NCBI GenBank assembly: GCA_955652845.1
Contig: CATPBY010000538.1
Location: forward strand, 1-6,484
Source: an uncultured Terriglobales bacterium
GTDB taxonomy: Bacteria > Acidobacteriota > Terriglobia > Terriglobales > Acidobacteriaceae
Reading direction: 5' to 3'
DNA: 6,484 bases
The position numbers and the translations under genes were made by a program. The notes beneath the pieces are model-generated. The model was given only the letters and a program-made list of their open reading frames with translations, was not told where the DNA came from and did no database searches. Position 1 is the stretch's first letter. Each line of letters opens with the position of its first letter. This document shows positions 1-6,341 of this stretch, piece after piece.

Positions 1-1
1 G

Positions 2-808
2 ATCGAAAAGCATCTCAAGCTGATCGAGCAGGCGGCACGAAAGAAGGTTCAGATTCTCTGCCTCCAGGAACTCTTTTACGGCCCGTATTTCTGCGCGGAG
101 CAGAACATTCGCTGGTACGAGCTGACTGAACGGGTGCCTGACGGTCCGACCACCAAGTTGATGCAGAAGATTGCGGCCAAGCATCACATGGTGATAATTG
201 TCCCGGTTTACGAGGAGCAGATGCCCGGGCTTTATTTCAACACGGCTGCAGTCATCGATGCGGACGGCAGTTATCTCGGCAAATATCGCAAGCACCACAT
301 TCCGCACGTGCATCCCGGGTTCTGGGAAAAGTTTTATTTCACTCCTGGTGACCTGGGCTACAGCGTCTTCAAGACGAAATATGCGCGCGTCGGAGTCTAT
401 ATCTGCTACGACCGTCACTTTCCCGAGGGAGCGCGTATCCTCGGACTGAATGGCGCCGAAATTGTGTTTAATCCCTCCGCCACGGTCGCCGGGCTGTCCG
501 AATACTTGTGGGAACTGGAGCAGCCCGCGCACGCTGCGGCTAATGGTTATTTTGTGGGCGCAATCAATCGCGTGGGCACCGAGAAACCATGGAACATCGG
601 CGAATTTTACGGCAAGAGCTACTTCTGCAATCCGCGAGGCAAAATCGTGGCGCAGGCCAGCCGTGACAAAGATGAAGTGCTGGTCGCCGATCTCGACCTG
701 GAGATGATCGCTGAAGTCAGAAAAGTCTGGCAGTTTTATCGCGACCGGCGTCCCGAAACCTACGAGCCGCTTACGGCACAAACTGGGCAGGCAGCCGCTG
801 CCGACTGA
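2..808 (+). CDS. Beta-ureidopropionase-type carbon-nitrogen hydrolase (5' end outside window)
   Basis: This is a nitrilase-superfamily amidohydrolase, most likely N-carbamoyl-beta-alanine amidohydrolase, which gives beta-alanine, CO2 and ammonia in the cytoplasm. The frame is open from the first bases to a TGA at 806-808, giving 268 visible residues; probably only some 20 N-terminal residues are missing. A GTG at 134 is internal, because homologous sequence continues upstream of it. Numbering from position 2, the catalytic triad is visible: Glu23 in LQELFYGPYF, Lys97 in GKYRKHHIP and Cys135 in VGVYICYDRHFPEG. The stretch NGAEIVFNPSAT followed by GAINRVGTE strongly resembles animal beta-ureidopropionase (UPB1) and bacterial relatives. 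The close alternative is N-carbamoylputrescine amidase. The dihydropyrimidinase start at 6342 and the NCS1 transporter favour the pyrimidine role. Family call is confident; exact substrate is inferred. Confidence 0.88.
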   Translation: MEKHLKLIEQAARKKVQILCLQELFYGPYFCAEQNIRWYELTERVPDGPTTKLMQKIAAKHHMVIIVPVYEEQMPGLYFNTAAVIDADGSYLGKYRKHHIPHVHPGFWEKFYFTPGDLGYSVFKTKYARVGVYICYDRHFPEGARILGLNGAEIVFNPSATVAGLSEYLWELEQPAHAAANGYFVGAINRVGTEKPWNIGEFYGKSYFCNPRGKIVAQASRDKDEVLVADLDLEMIAEVRKVWQFYRDRRPETYEPLTAQTGQAAAAD

Positions 809-823
809 CTAGCATTTGTGCTC

Positions 824-890
824 TGTCGTCCTGAGCGCAGCATAACGATCTGAGAAGACCGATCGTTATTCGAAGTCGAAGGATTCCTGC
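824..890 (+). repeat. Dispersed intergenic repeat, copy 1 (TGTCRTCCTGAGCG ... AGTCGAAGGA)
   Basis: The module opens with TGTCGTCCTGAGCG at 824-837 and closes with AGTCGAAGGATTCCT at 874-888. The same two boundary motifs occur, inverted, at 971-1029. The interior differs between the copies. It starts 15 bases after the hydrolase stop codon and contains no reading frame of note. I recognise this boundary pair as a common intergenic repeat type in Acidobacteriota genomes; that is recollection, not a search. Confidence 0.7.
842..869 (+). other. Perfect 9-bp hairpin forming the core of repeat copy 1
   Basis: ATAACGATC at 842-850 is exactly complementary to GATCGTTAT at 861-869, around a 10-base loop. 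It lies 33 bases past the hydrolase stop, so in the transcript it could protect the 3' end or slow polymerase. No U-run follows, so it is not a standard intrinsic terminator. Confidence 0.55.
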
Positions 891-970
891 ACTCTTAGCA
901 TCATGACTGTGTAGCAGCGAATTCTGCTGTGCACATTGAAAGCTCCCCGGTACACCTGCAGTTAAATTAG

Positions 971-1029
971 GGGGTAGGGGTCCTTCGACTACGTAGCATC
1001 GCGAAGTTGCGACGCCGCTCAGGATGACA
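971..1029 (-). repeat. Dispersed intergenic repeat, copy 2, inverted
   Basis: Read on the minus strand, the module begins TGTCATCCTGAGCG (1029-1016) and ends AGTCGAAGGACCCCTACCCC (990-971). It matches copy 1 at both ends, but the interior is about 11 bases shorter and unrelated. The interior can form an imperfect stem: GTCGCA against TGCTAC, one mismatch. Its edge lies 14 bases before the transporter start codon, so it forms part of that gene's leader. Confidence 0.7.
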
Positions 1030-1030
1030 A

Positions 1031-1054
1031 ATGGAAAACCCTAATGATTGCTGA
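1031..1054 (+). other. Possible 7-codon leader ORF overlapping the transporter start
   Basis: An ATG at 1031 opens a reading frame of seven codons (MENPNDC) with TGA at 1052-1054, overlapping the first codons of the transporter in another frame. AGGA at 1021-1024 stands 6 bases before it, a better ribosome site than the transporter's own. The AGGA belongs to the end of repeat copy 2. Translational coupling is possible; chance is equally plausible at this length. Confidence 0.2.
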
Positions 1055-2468
1055 TAAACAGCTCGCGCACCGGCACATTGAATCCAGCCCTCTTTACAAT
1101 TCAGACTTGGCGCCCGCGACCAGCGAGCGCCGCACCTGGGGCACATACAACTACGCGGCTCTGTGGGTATCGATGTCGGTCAACATTCTTACTTACATGT
1201 TGGCCGCCGGACTCATTCAGGGAGGAATGAACTGGAAGCAGGCCGTGGGCACGGTTTTCCTCGGCAATACGATTGTCCTGTTTCCCATGCTCCTGAACTC
1301 GCATCCGGGAGCCCGTTACGGCGTGCCCTTCCCGGTGCTGGCCCGCGCTTCCTTTGGAGTCCTGGGGGCGAACGTGGCTGCAGTCTTGCGCGCCCTAGTG
1401 GCGTGCGGATGGTTTGGCATTCAGACATGGATCGGGGGCGAGGCGATCAGCAGTCTGGTTGCAGTTCTGGCTCCGGGCTGGGGACAAGTTGCGCATCGCA
1501 CCGCGATTTGCTTTGTGGCTTTCTGGCTCATCAATCTGGCCGTGATTCTGAAGGGCGTCGATTACATCCGATTCCTCCAGGGGATCAGCGCGCCGGTTTT
1601 GCTGGGGGTGGGACTTCTGCTGCTGGCGTGGGCGTATCGCACTGCGGGCGGGTTCGGGCCGATCCTCTCAGCACCTTCGCGGTTTAATAGCTACTCGGAA
1701 CTTCTGAAGTTTCTGGTTCCAGCTTTGAATGCCACCGTAGGTTTTTGGGCGACAGTTTCTCTCAACATTCCGGATTTCACCCGCTTCGCCCGCAGCCAGC
1801 AGCAACAGGCAATTGGACAAGCGCTGGCGTTGCCCACCACCATGACTCTCTATTCATTGATCGGAATCCTGGTGACATCGGCAACTGTGGTGATCTACGG
1901 CACAGCGATCTGGGATCCGGTGCAACTGCTCAGCCGGTTTCATTCGCCGGTTGCCGTGGTGATTTCGCTGGTGGCAATTCTGTTAGCGACGTTGAATGTG
2001 AATATCGGAGCCAATGTGGTTTCTCCGGCAAACGATTTTTCCAATTTGTGGCCGCGAAAGATCAGCTTCAGAACCGGAGGCATAATTACCTGCTTCATGG
2101 GCGTCGCGCTGATGCCCTGGAAGCTTCTGGCCAACTACAAGACCATGATTTTCGGATGGCTGGGCGGATATGCCGCATTCCTGGGACCGGTGGCGGGCAT
2201 CATGATCTGCGACTATTTCGTAATTCGCAGACGGATACTGCTGGTTGACGATCTCTACCTGCGCGGCGGAGCTTACGAATATTCTCACGGATTTAACTGG
2301 CTGGCGGTAGCGGCCCTGGCGGCAGGCGCGGGAACTGCGCTGGTAGGATTGGTCGTTCCATCGCTGCGTCCACTCTATGACTATTCTTGGTTTGTGGGTT
2401 TCGCGATTGCATTCACCACTTACTATGCATTGATGAAGTTTCAGCACCCCCGGGTGGAAAGGGCGTGA
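1044..2468 (+). CDS. NCS1-family nucleobase/allantoin/hydantoin-type cation symporter
   Basis: A 474-residue inner-membrane transporter of the nucleobase-cation-symport-1 family, of usual family length, with about 12 hydrophobic segments between residues 37 and 465. The N-terminal signature YNSDLAP (18-24) followed by ERRTWGTYNYAALW (28-41) is typical of the family. By motif alignment to the hydantoin transporter Mhp1, Trp123 and Gln127 in GWFGIQTW match substrate-site Trp117 and Gln121. Trp235 in GFWATVSLNIPDFTRFA fits Trp220, and Asn324 in ANVVSPAND fits Asn318. The substrate cannot be read directly; uracil, thymine, dihydropyrimidine, allantoin and hydantoin are all possible, and the neighbouring genes favour a pyrimidine or hydantoin. 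The ATG at 1044 has only a weak GGA 8 bases upstream, and no in-frame start lies nearby upstream. It may be co-transcribed with the upstream hydrolase across a 235-base gap. Confidence 0.92.
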   Translation: MIADKQLAHRHIESSPLYNSDLAPATSERRTWGTYNYAALWVSMSVNILTYMLAAGLIQGGMNWKQAVGTVFLGNTIVLFPMLLNSHPGARYGVPFPVLARASFGVLGANVAAVLRALVACGWFGIQTWIGGEAISSLVAVLAPGWGQVAHRTAICFVAFWLINLAVILKGVDYIRFLQGISAPVLLGVGLLLLAWAYRTAGGFGPILSAPSRFNSYSELLKFLVPALNATVGFWATVSLNIPDFTRFARSQQQQAIGQALALPTTMTLYSLIGILVTSATVVIYGTAIWDPVQLLSRFHSPVAVVISLVAILLATLNVNIGANVVSPANDFSNLWPRKISFRTGGIITCFMGVALMPWKLLANYKTMIFGWLGGYAAFLGPVAGIMICDYFVIRRRILLVDDLYLRGGAYEYSHGFNWLAVAALAAGAGTALVGLVVPSLRPLYDYSWFVGFAIAFTTYYALMKFQHPRVERA

Positions 2469-2524
2469 GCAATTAGATTACTTTCGAGTTTAACGTCCGG
2501 GCAAATCCTCCCCTTACGCCGTTC

Positions 2525-2569
2525 TTATCGGTTATCCTTTCGCAAGTAGCTCGATAATTTGATTTTTTT
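2525..2569 (+). terminator. Weak candidate Rho-independent terminator after the transporter gene
   Basis: TTATCG (2525-2530) pairs with CGATAA (2552-2557), with an inner CTT-TCGC-AAG hairpin at 2537-2546, followed by TTTGATTTTTTT at 2558-2569. The T-tract is clear, but the stem is short, AT-rich and interrupted, so this is a tentative call for the 3' end of the transporter transcript. The rest of 2469-2702 shows no gene. Confidence 0.28.
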
Positions 2570-2662
2570 GGGCCTGGAAACAACGCGCGCCTCAAACTCT
2601 GCGCCTCGCCAGCCCGCTTCTCGCAATGAACTACTGTGCGAAGTAAAACGTCCTTAAGGTAT

Positions 2663-2668
2663 TAAAAT
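2663..2668 (+). promoter_or_regulatory. Possible -10 box for the secreted-protein gene
   Basis: TAAAAT matches the sigma-70 -10 consensus at five of six positions and lies 35 bases before the ATG at 2703. No convincing -35 box is seen at the expected distance. Two 8-base palindromes flank it, CCTTAAGG at 2652-2659 and AAGGCCTT at 2676-2683, which could bind a regulator or be chance. Confidence 0.22.
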
Positions 2669-2702
2669 CAAACTAAAGGCCTTCTCTATCCAGTTGAAAA
2701 CA

Positions 2703-5114
2703 ATGATGTCGCAATTTGGCTCACTCCGCCTGCTCTTGCTCCTCTCTACCCTGGCGGGCATCGCGAGTGCGGACACCGCCGCGTTCGATTTGTCGGGTCC
2801 GCAAATCGACGTAAAAGTGACTCGCGGAAGCAAGACCCTGCCTATATCGCAGGTACCAAACCTGCAGCCGGGAGACCGGATCTGGGTTCATCCCGACCTT
2901 CCCGAAGACCAGTCGGCGCATTACCTGTTGATTGCCGCATTTCTTCGCGGGCCCACGAATCCTCCACCTGATGGCTGGTTTACCAAGGCAGAGACATGGA
3001 ACAAAAAGGTGCGTGAAGAGGGCATCACCATTACTGTGCCCGAAGACGCGCAACAGGCACTTCTGTTCTTGGCTCCGGAGACCGGAGGAGACTTCAGCAC
3101 GCTGCGCTCAGCGGTGAAGGGTAAGCCCGGCGCCTTCGTGCGGGCTTCTCAGGACCTGAACCAGGCAAACCTGGATCGTTCGCGCTTGGATCAATACATC
3201 AATGCGATCAAACAAGCTTCAGATAATGATCCCAAGACATTGCACGACCGCTCGGTCATACTGGCGCGAAGCTTAACCATCAAATTGGATCAACAATGTT
3301 TCGAGCGGCCTGTGGAACAGCAAACTGCTTGCCTGACACAGCACACCGATCAACTGGTGCTCGATGATGGTCACAGTCAATCCATGGTTGCCGCGCTAAC
3401 TTCGGGACCGTCCTCTGACTTGATTGGACAACTCAGCAATACAAGGCTGGCCGGAGGCGGTTACTACAGCCCGTATGTTGGCGCGCTTGTCGACCTGGCC
3501 AGGATTATGGGGAGTCTTCATACCGCAATTTATCAGTACATCCCTGCGCTGGCGGTAGCAAAGGACGATCAATTAAGTTTAAAGCTCAACAACCCTCCGT
3601 CTTTTCTTAAGCCCAAGTCGGTTCTGGTAGTGGGACTGCCTGCGGTAGAAGCCGCACAGTTCCCCCCGCTTCGCGCGATAGATTCCAATCAGGTATTTTG
3701 CCTGCAAAAGCCGTCGTTGGTGCTGCCGGTGGAAGGCGCTCCCCTGGTTTTCTCGACGGCACTGGCTCACGACTTTACTTTGCAGGTACAAAGTACCTCC
3801 CGCTTTATCGAGCTGCCTGCAATCGCCGATGCTACCCGGGGCGGCTTCGTGATTGATGTTCACGGGCTCCAAGGAAGCCCATCGGCGCCAATCCATGGAC
3901 GGCTGCAGGGATTTTGGGGATTCCAATCTTTTACCGGGCCGGTCTTCAATTTACAGAGCACGCATTCTTCACAATGGAAAGTGCCGACTACAGATCAAAG
4001 CTCGCTGATTATCGGCCGGGAAGACACGCTGCACCTTCAGTCAAACGAAGCCGCCTGTGTGGACACTGTAAGAGTTAGAGATTCAGAAGGGACAATAACT
4101 ACAGGCAGCTTGAAGGTCTCGAAAACCAATGAACTCGAAGTACAGATACCCCTTCAGAATGCTCACCCCGGGCCGGCAACAATACTGATAAACGAATTTG
4201 GATTAAATCAACCGGCTGAGGTGAAAATCAATGCCTATGCGGAACCCGGACACATGGAGCGTTTCACCATCAATGCGGGCGATCAGCAAGGTGTTCTGAG
4301 TGGGACGCGTCTGGATGAGGTGGCAAGTCTCGATTTGAACGGAATTCATTTCGTTCCGCTGAGCTTGTCTCGCATCGAGCAAAGAGACGAACTGCGATTG
4401 TCGGGCTCGAATTCAGTTCCGGGGCAATCCGAACCGAAAATAAACGCTCATGTCACTCTCAAGGACGGAAGAGTCCTGGATGTGCCGGCAAACGTACCGC
4501 CACCTCGCCCCAAAGTGACTCTACTAAGCAAAAGCATTCAAGCCGGGCCCGCTCCCCTATCGGTTCGCCTTGAGAATCCAGAAGATCTGCCGCAGGACGG
4601 ACGCCTGGCTTTTCTCTTACGCAGCGAAGTACCCGAAGTGTTCCCTCGCGCAGAAAAAATCGAGGTGGCGGCGGTGGACGGTTCCTTCAACACTTTATTA
4701 GACGTGAATGATGGGGACGTCGTGCTTCAGGACGCGCACAATGCTTTGGTAACGCTGGACCCTCTCAAGAGCTTTGGACCATCCGCTTTTGGCCCGCTCC
4801 GCTTCCGCGCTGTCGATCCCACTGGGGCGAAGGGAGACTGGCAATCACTGGTAACTCTGGTGCGCACTCCGTCGTTGAAGGAACTTCGTTGTCCCGCCAA
4901 GCCTGACGAGCAATGTACGCTCACAGGCAGCAAGCTTTTCCTGCTTGACTCAGTCGCCGCGGATCCAGAATTCAAACATGCAGTTTCGATTCCGATCGGC
5001 TTTGCTGACACCAGCGTGAATGTACCGCGAATCAATGGGACGCCTGTCTACGTTAAACTGCGTGATGATCCGTCGATTGCGAACGCCGTCACTCTTCCCA
5101 CGGTGCCCGAATAA
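2703..5114 (+). CDS. Large secreted protein of unknown function, beta-rich
   Basis: I do not recognise a named family. From the ATG at 2703 the protein is 803 residues. A signal peptide is clear: Arg near residue 9, hydrophobic LLLLLSTLAGI, then ASA and predicted cleavage after Ala23, so it is exported to the periplasm or surface. Residues about 30-125 look like a beta domain; about 155-290 is more helical and holds Cys199 and Cys210. From about 300 on it is strand-rich, with Pro/Gly turns. GVLSGTRLDEVASLDLNG (530-547) and CTLTGSKLFLLDSVA (738-752) resemble each other and recall IPT/TIG immunoglobulin-like modules, but this is pattern reading only. Six cysteines in total (199, 210, 333, 452, 730, 738) would allow disulfides. 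No catalytic motif, anchor, LPXTG or lipobox is seen. The start is uncertain: TTG at 2694 and ATG at 2706 are alternatives, and none has a good Shine-Dalgarno. The stop lies 15 bases from the convergent LLM gene. Confidence 0.8.
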   Translation: MMSQFGSLRLLLLLSTLAGIASADTAAFDLSGPQIDVKVTRGSKTLPISQVPNLQPGDRIWVHPDLPEDQSAHYLLIAAFLRGPTNPPPDGWFTKAETWNKKVREEGITITVPEDAQQALLFLAPETGGDFSTLRSAVKGKPGAFVRASQDLNQANLDRSRLDQYINAIKQASDNDPKTLHDRSVILARSLTIKLDQQCFERPVEQQTACLTQHTDQLVLDDGHSQSMVAALTSGPSSDLIGQLSNTRLAGGGYYSPYVGALVDLARIMGSLHTAIYQYIPALAVAKDDQLSLKLNNPPSFLKPKSVLVVGLPAVEAAQFPPLRAIDSNQVFCLQKPSLVLPVEGAPLVFSTALAHDFTLQVQSTSRFIELPAIADATRGGFVIDVHGLQGSPSAPIHGRLQGFWGFQSFTGPVFNLQSTHSSQWKVPTTDQSSLIIGREDTLHLQSNEAACVDTVRVRDSEGTITTGSLKVSKTNELEVQIPLQNAHPGPATILINEFGLNQPAEVKINAYAEPGHMERFTINAGDQQGVLSGTRLDEVASLDLNGIHFVPLSLSRIEQRDELRLSGSNSVPGQSEPKINAHVTLKDGRVLDVPANVPPPRPKVTLLSKSIQAGPAPLSVRLENPEDLPQDGRLAFLLRSEVPEVFPRAEKIEVAAVDGSFNTLLDVNDGDVVLQDAHNALVTLDPLKSFGPSAFGPLRFRAVDPTGAKGDWQSLVTLVRTPSLKELRCPAKPDEQCTLTGSKLFLLDSVAADPEFKHAVSIPIGFADTSVNVPRINGTPVYVKLRDDPSIANAVTLPTVPE

Positions 5115-5129
5115 CTCGCCCGTTCAGAT

Positions 5130-6122
5130 TTAATTTTGAAACGCTGGCAATATCTCTGTCTTATAGGCGGCCAGGGTGTCTTCTTCATCACCGCACATCA
5201 GATAGATGTTGAATTGGGTGACGCCTGCCCTGGCGAGTTTCTGAAGCTTTTGCCGATGGGCCTCAGCGGGACCGACCAGGCAAAATCTGTCCACCACTTC
5301 ATCCGACACGAATCTGGAGTTGTCGCTGTCGACTTCGCAGTGCTGTTGATAGTCGTAGCTTCCCCGATTGCTGACGAAGGAAGTCAACGCGGGCGGAAGT
5401 TCTTCGGGCTTGTAGCGTGAAATAAGATCAATAACGTGATTTGAAACCAGCGCAGGGAACCACTTTACGCGGCTCCGGGCCAGCTTGAGATCATCCGAAA
5501 CCCATACCGGCGCAGCTGCCATTATTTCAATCTTTTTCGGATCGCGCCCGGCGCTCTCAGCGCCCTTCTTTACAAAACTGAGGCACCACGCGATCAGGTC
5601 AGGATCAGCGAATTGCAGAATGACACCGTCGGCAACTCTTCCCGCGAGGTCCAGCACTTTGGGACCGTATCCGGCGATCCACACCGGGGGAGATCCCTCA
5701 GCCCACGAAATCCGCGTGGGTTGGCCTTCGTATTCGATCTCATGTCCTGCCGTGAGCTCACGAAAAGCCTTGACTGCGCGCTCCAGATCGCCGGCCCCGA
5801 CCGGTTTTTTGCCCAGCACACGCCGGGAACTGTCTCCGCGGCCGATGCCGAGCTGCATGCGCCCTCCGGAGATAAGATTCAGGGTGGCAAAGAGACTAGC
5901 AGTAACGGTGAGATCGCGCACCGCCGGATTGGTTACGCAAGGCCCGAGAAGCATCTTCTTTGTATTGGCCGCCATCAGCGTAAGCAAAGGGTAAGGCTCG
6001 AGCCATAGGACGTGAGAGTCAAAGATCCAGCCGTATTGAAAGCCTGCGGCTTCAGCCTGCCGCGTCAGCGCGAGGATGCGGTCTACCGGCATGTCAGGTT
6101 TGATAGTGATGCCGAACTGCAT
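5130..6122 (-). CDS. LLM-class flavin/F420-type oxidoreductase
   Basis: A 330-residue bacterial-luciferase-like (LLM) TIM-barrel oxidoreductase, likely cytoplasmic, using FMN or F420. Family features from the ATG at 6122: an N-terminal strand FGITIKPD (3-10), AEAAGFQYGWIFDSH (23-37), the conserved LGPCVTNPAVRD (59-70), SGGRMQLGIGRGDSSRR (85-101) and PPVWIAGYGPK (145-155). These resemble the methylenetetrahydromethanopterin-reductase-like branch, and I think the TIGR03842 (CPS_4043) group, from memory only. The ATG is chosen over a GTG at 6140 because AAGGA stands 7 bases before it and MQFGITIKPD is a typical family start. It is divergent from the dihydropyrimidinase gene and convergent with the secreted-protein gene. 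The reaction is unknown; a step in pyrimidine or cyclic amide breakdown is inferred from neighbours. Cofactor choice cannot be settled by eye. Confidence 0.88.
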   Translation of the reverse strand: MQFGITIKPDMPVDRILALTRQAEAAGFQYGWIFDSHVLWLEPYPLLTLMAANTKKMLLGPCVTNPAVRDLTVTASLFATLNLISGGRMQLGIGRGDSSRRVLGKKPVGAGDLERAVKAFRELTAGHEIEYEGQPTRISWAEGSPPVWIAGYGPKVLDLAGRVADGVILQFADPDLIAWCLSFVKKGAESAGRDPKKIEIMAAAPVWVSDDLKLARSRVKWFPALVSNHVIDLISRYKPEELPPALTSFVSNRGSYDYQQHCEVDSDNSRFVSDEVVDRFCLVGPAEAHRQKLQKLARAGVTQFNIYLMCGDEEDTLAAYKTEILPAFQN

Positions 6123-6129
6123 GTCATCT

Positions 6130-6134
6130 TCCTT
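6130..6134 (-). promoter_or_regulatory. Ribosome binding site deciding the LLM start
   Basis: On the minus strand AAGGA is followed by a 7-base spacer and ATG at 6122-6120. This supports the shorter 330-residue product and argues against the GTG at 6140, which would place the AAGGA inside the gene. Confidence 0.65.
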
Positions 6135-6145
6135 CACCACGCCGG

Positions 6146-6161
6146 CAGGGACTTATCCCTG
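6146..6161 (-). promoter_or_regulatory. Tight hairpin in the LLM gene leader
   Basis: CAGGGA (6146-6151) and TCCCTG (6156-6161) form a perfect 6-bp stem with a 4-base loop. In the LLM transcript it would sit 11 bases upstream of the AAGGA ribosome site, so it could affect translation or mRNA stability, or serve as an operator in DNA form. Function is inferred from position only. Confidence 0.35.
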
Positions 6162-6258
6162 GTTCCTTCGTGGTCCTTTATGTTCTCTGTGGTCATTGCT
6201 TCCTGAAAGTCAAAACCTTAAACCACCAAGTGCACGAAGGTACACAAGGGGTCACGGG
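6161..6258. repeat. Inverted pair of ACCAC/CACGAAGG intergenic modules
   Basis: CCTTCGTG at 6165-6172 is exactly complementary to CACGAAGG at 6233-6240, and GTGGT at 6189-6193 to ACCAC at 6222-6226, so the two arms form an interrupted large inverted repeat. The right arm reads ACCACCAAGTGCACGAAGG, then ACACAAGGGGTCAC. Modules of this wording are familiar to me as dispersed intergenic repeats in soil bacteria; that is recollection. It occupies the middle of the divergent control region between the LLM and dihydropyrimidinase genes. Confidence 0.5.
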
Positions 6259-6302
6259 GCGTCACTCGCAGAATCAGCGCTTCAAGGTGTCGCAGTTTAG
6301 CA

Positions 6303-6308
6303 TAAAAT
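6303..6308 (+). promoter_or_regulatory. Possible -10 box for the dihydropyrimidinase gene
   Basis: TAAAAT matches the -10 consensus at five of six positions and stands 33 bases before the ATG at 6342, a plausible leader length. The -35 region (TTCAAG at 6281-6286, 16-base spacer) is a poor match, so an activator would be needed if this is real. Confidence 0.3.
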
Positions 6309-6327
6309 GCGTGCTCTGCTGCCGGAA

Positions 6328-6334
6328 GAGGAGG
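6328..6334 (+). promoter_or_regulatory. Strong ribosome binding site for dihydropyrimidinase
   Basis: GAGGAGG, inside GGAAGAGGAGG at 6324-6334, lies 7 bases before the ATG at 6342. It is the best Shine-Dalgarno in the window and fixes the start codon. Confidence 0.75.
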
Positions 6335-6341
6335 CACTCGC

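Noticed and set aside
134..808. GTG at 134 as the start of the hydrolase
   Set aside because: The frame is open back to the first bases and encodes the catalytic Glu region (LQELFYGPYF) upstream of 134, so the gene is truncated by the window edge.
842..890. Hairpin after the hydrolase as an intrinsic terminator
   Set aside because: The 9-bp stem is followed by TTCGAAGTCGAAGG with no T-run, and the hairpin is the core of a dispersed repeat.
824..1029. A 206-bp MITE or small insertion element bounded by 14-base inverted ends
   Set aside because: No target-site duplication is visible at the flanks, and each end belongs to a complete repeat module of its own, so two facing repeats explain it more simply.
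1983..2447. Long minus-strand ORF opposite the transporter, and the other long opposite- or shifted-frame ORFs (1163-1687, 1745-2248, 3579-3926, 5485-5994)
   Set aside because: Their translations are low-complexity, rich in Arg, Ser, Gly or Pro, with no recognisable motif, and they lie entirely over genes with clear family signatures or a signal peptide.
5115..5129. Bidirectional terminator between the convergent secreted-protein and LLM genes
   Set aside because: The gap is only 15 bases and holds no inverted repeat or T-run; any terminator would have to lie inside the genes.
5130..6122. LLM gene as RutA (uracil oxygenase)
   Set aside because: The motifs look closer to the methylenetetrahydromethanopterin-reductase-like branch, the protein is shorter than RutA, and no rutB-F neighbour is seen. 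This is a judgement from memory of the families.
6208..6213. TTGACT on the minus strand as the -35 box of the LLM gene
   Set aside because: No acceptable -10 hexamer lies 16-18 bases downstream, so I could not support a promoter there.
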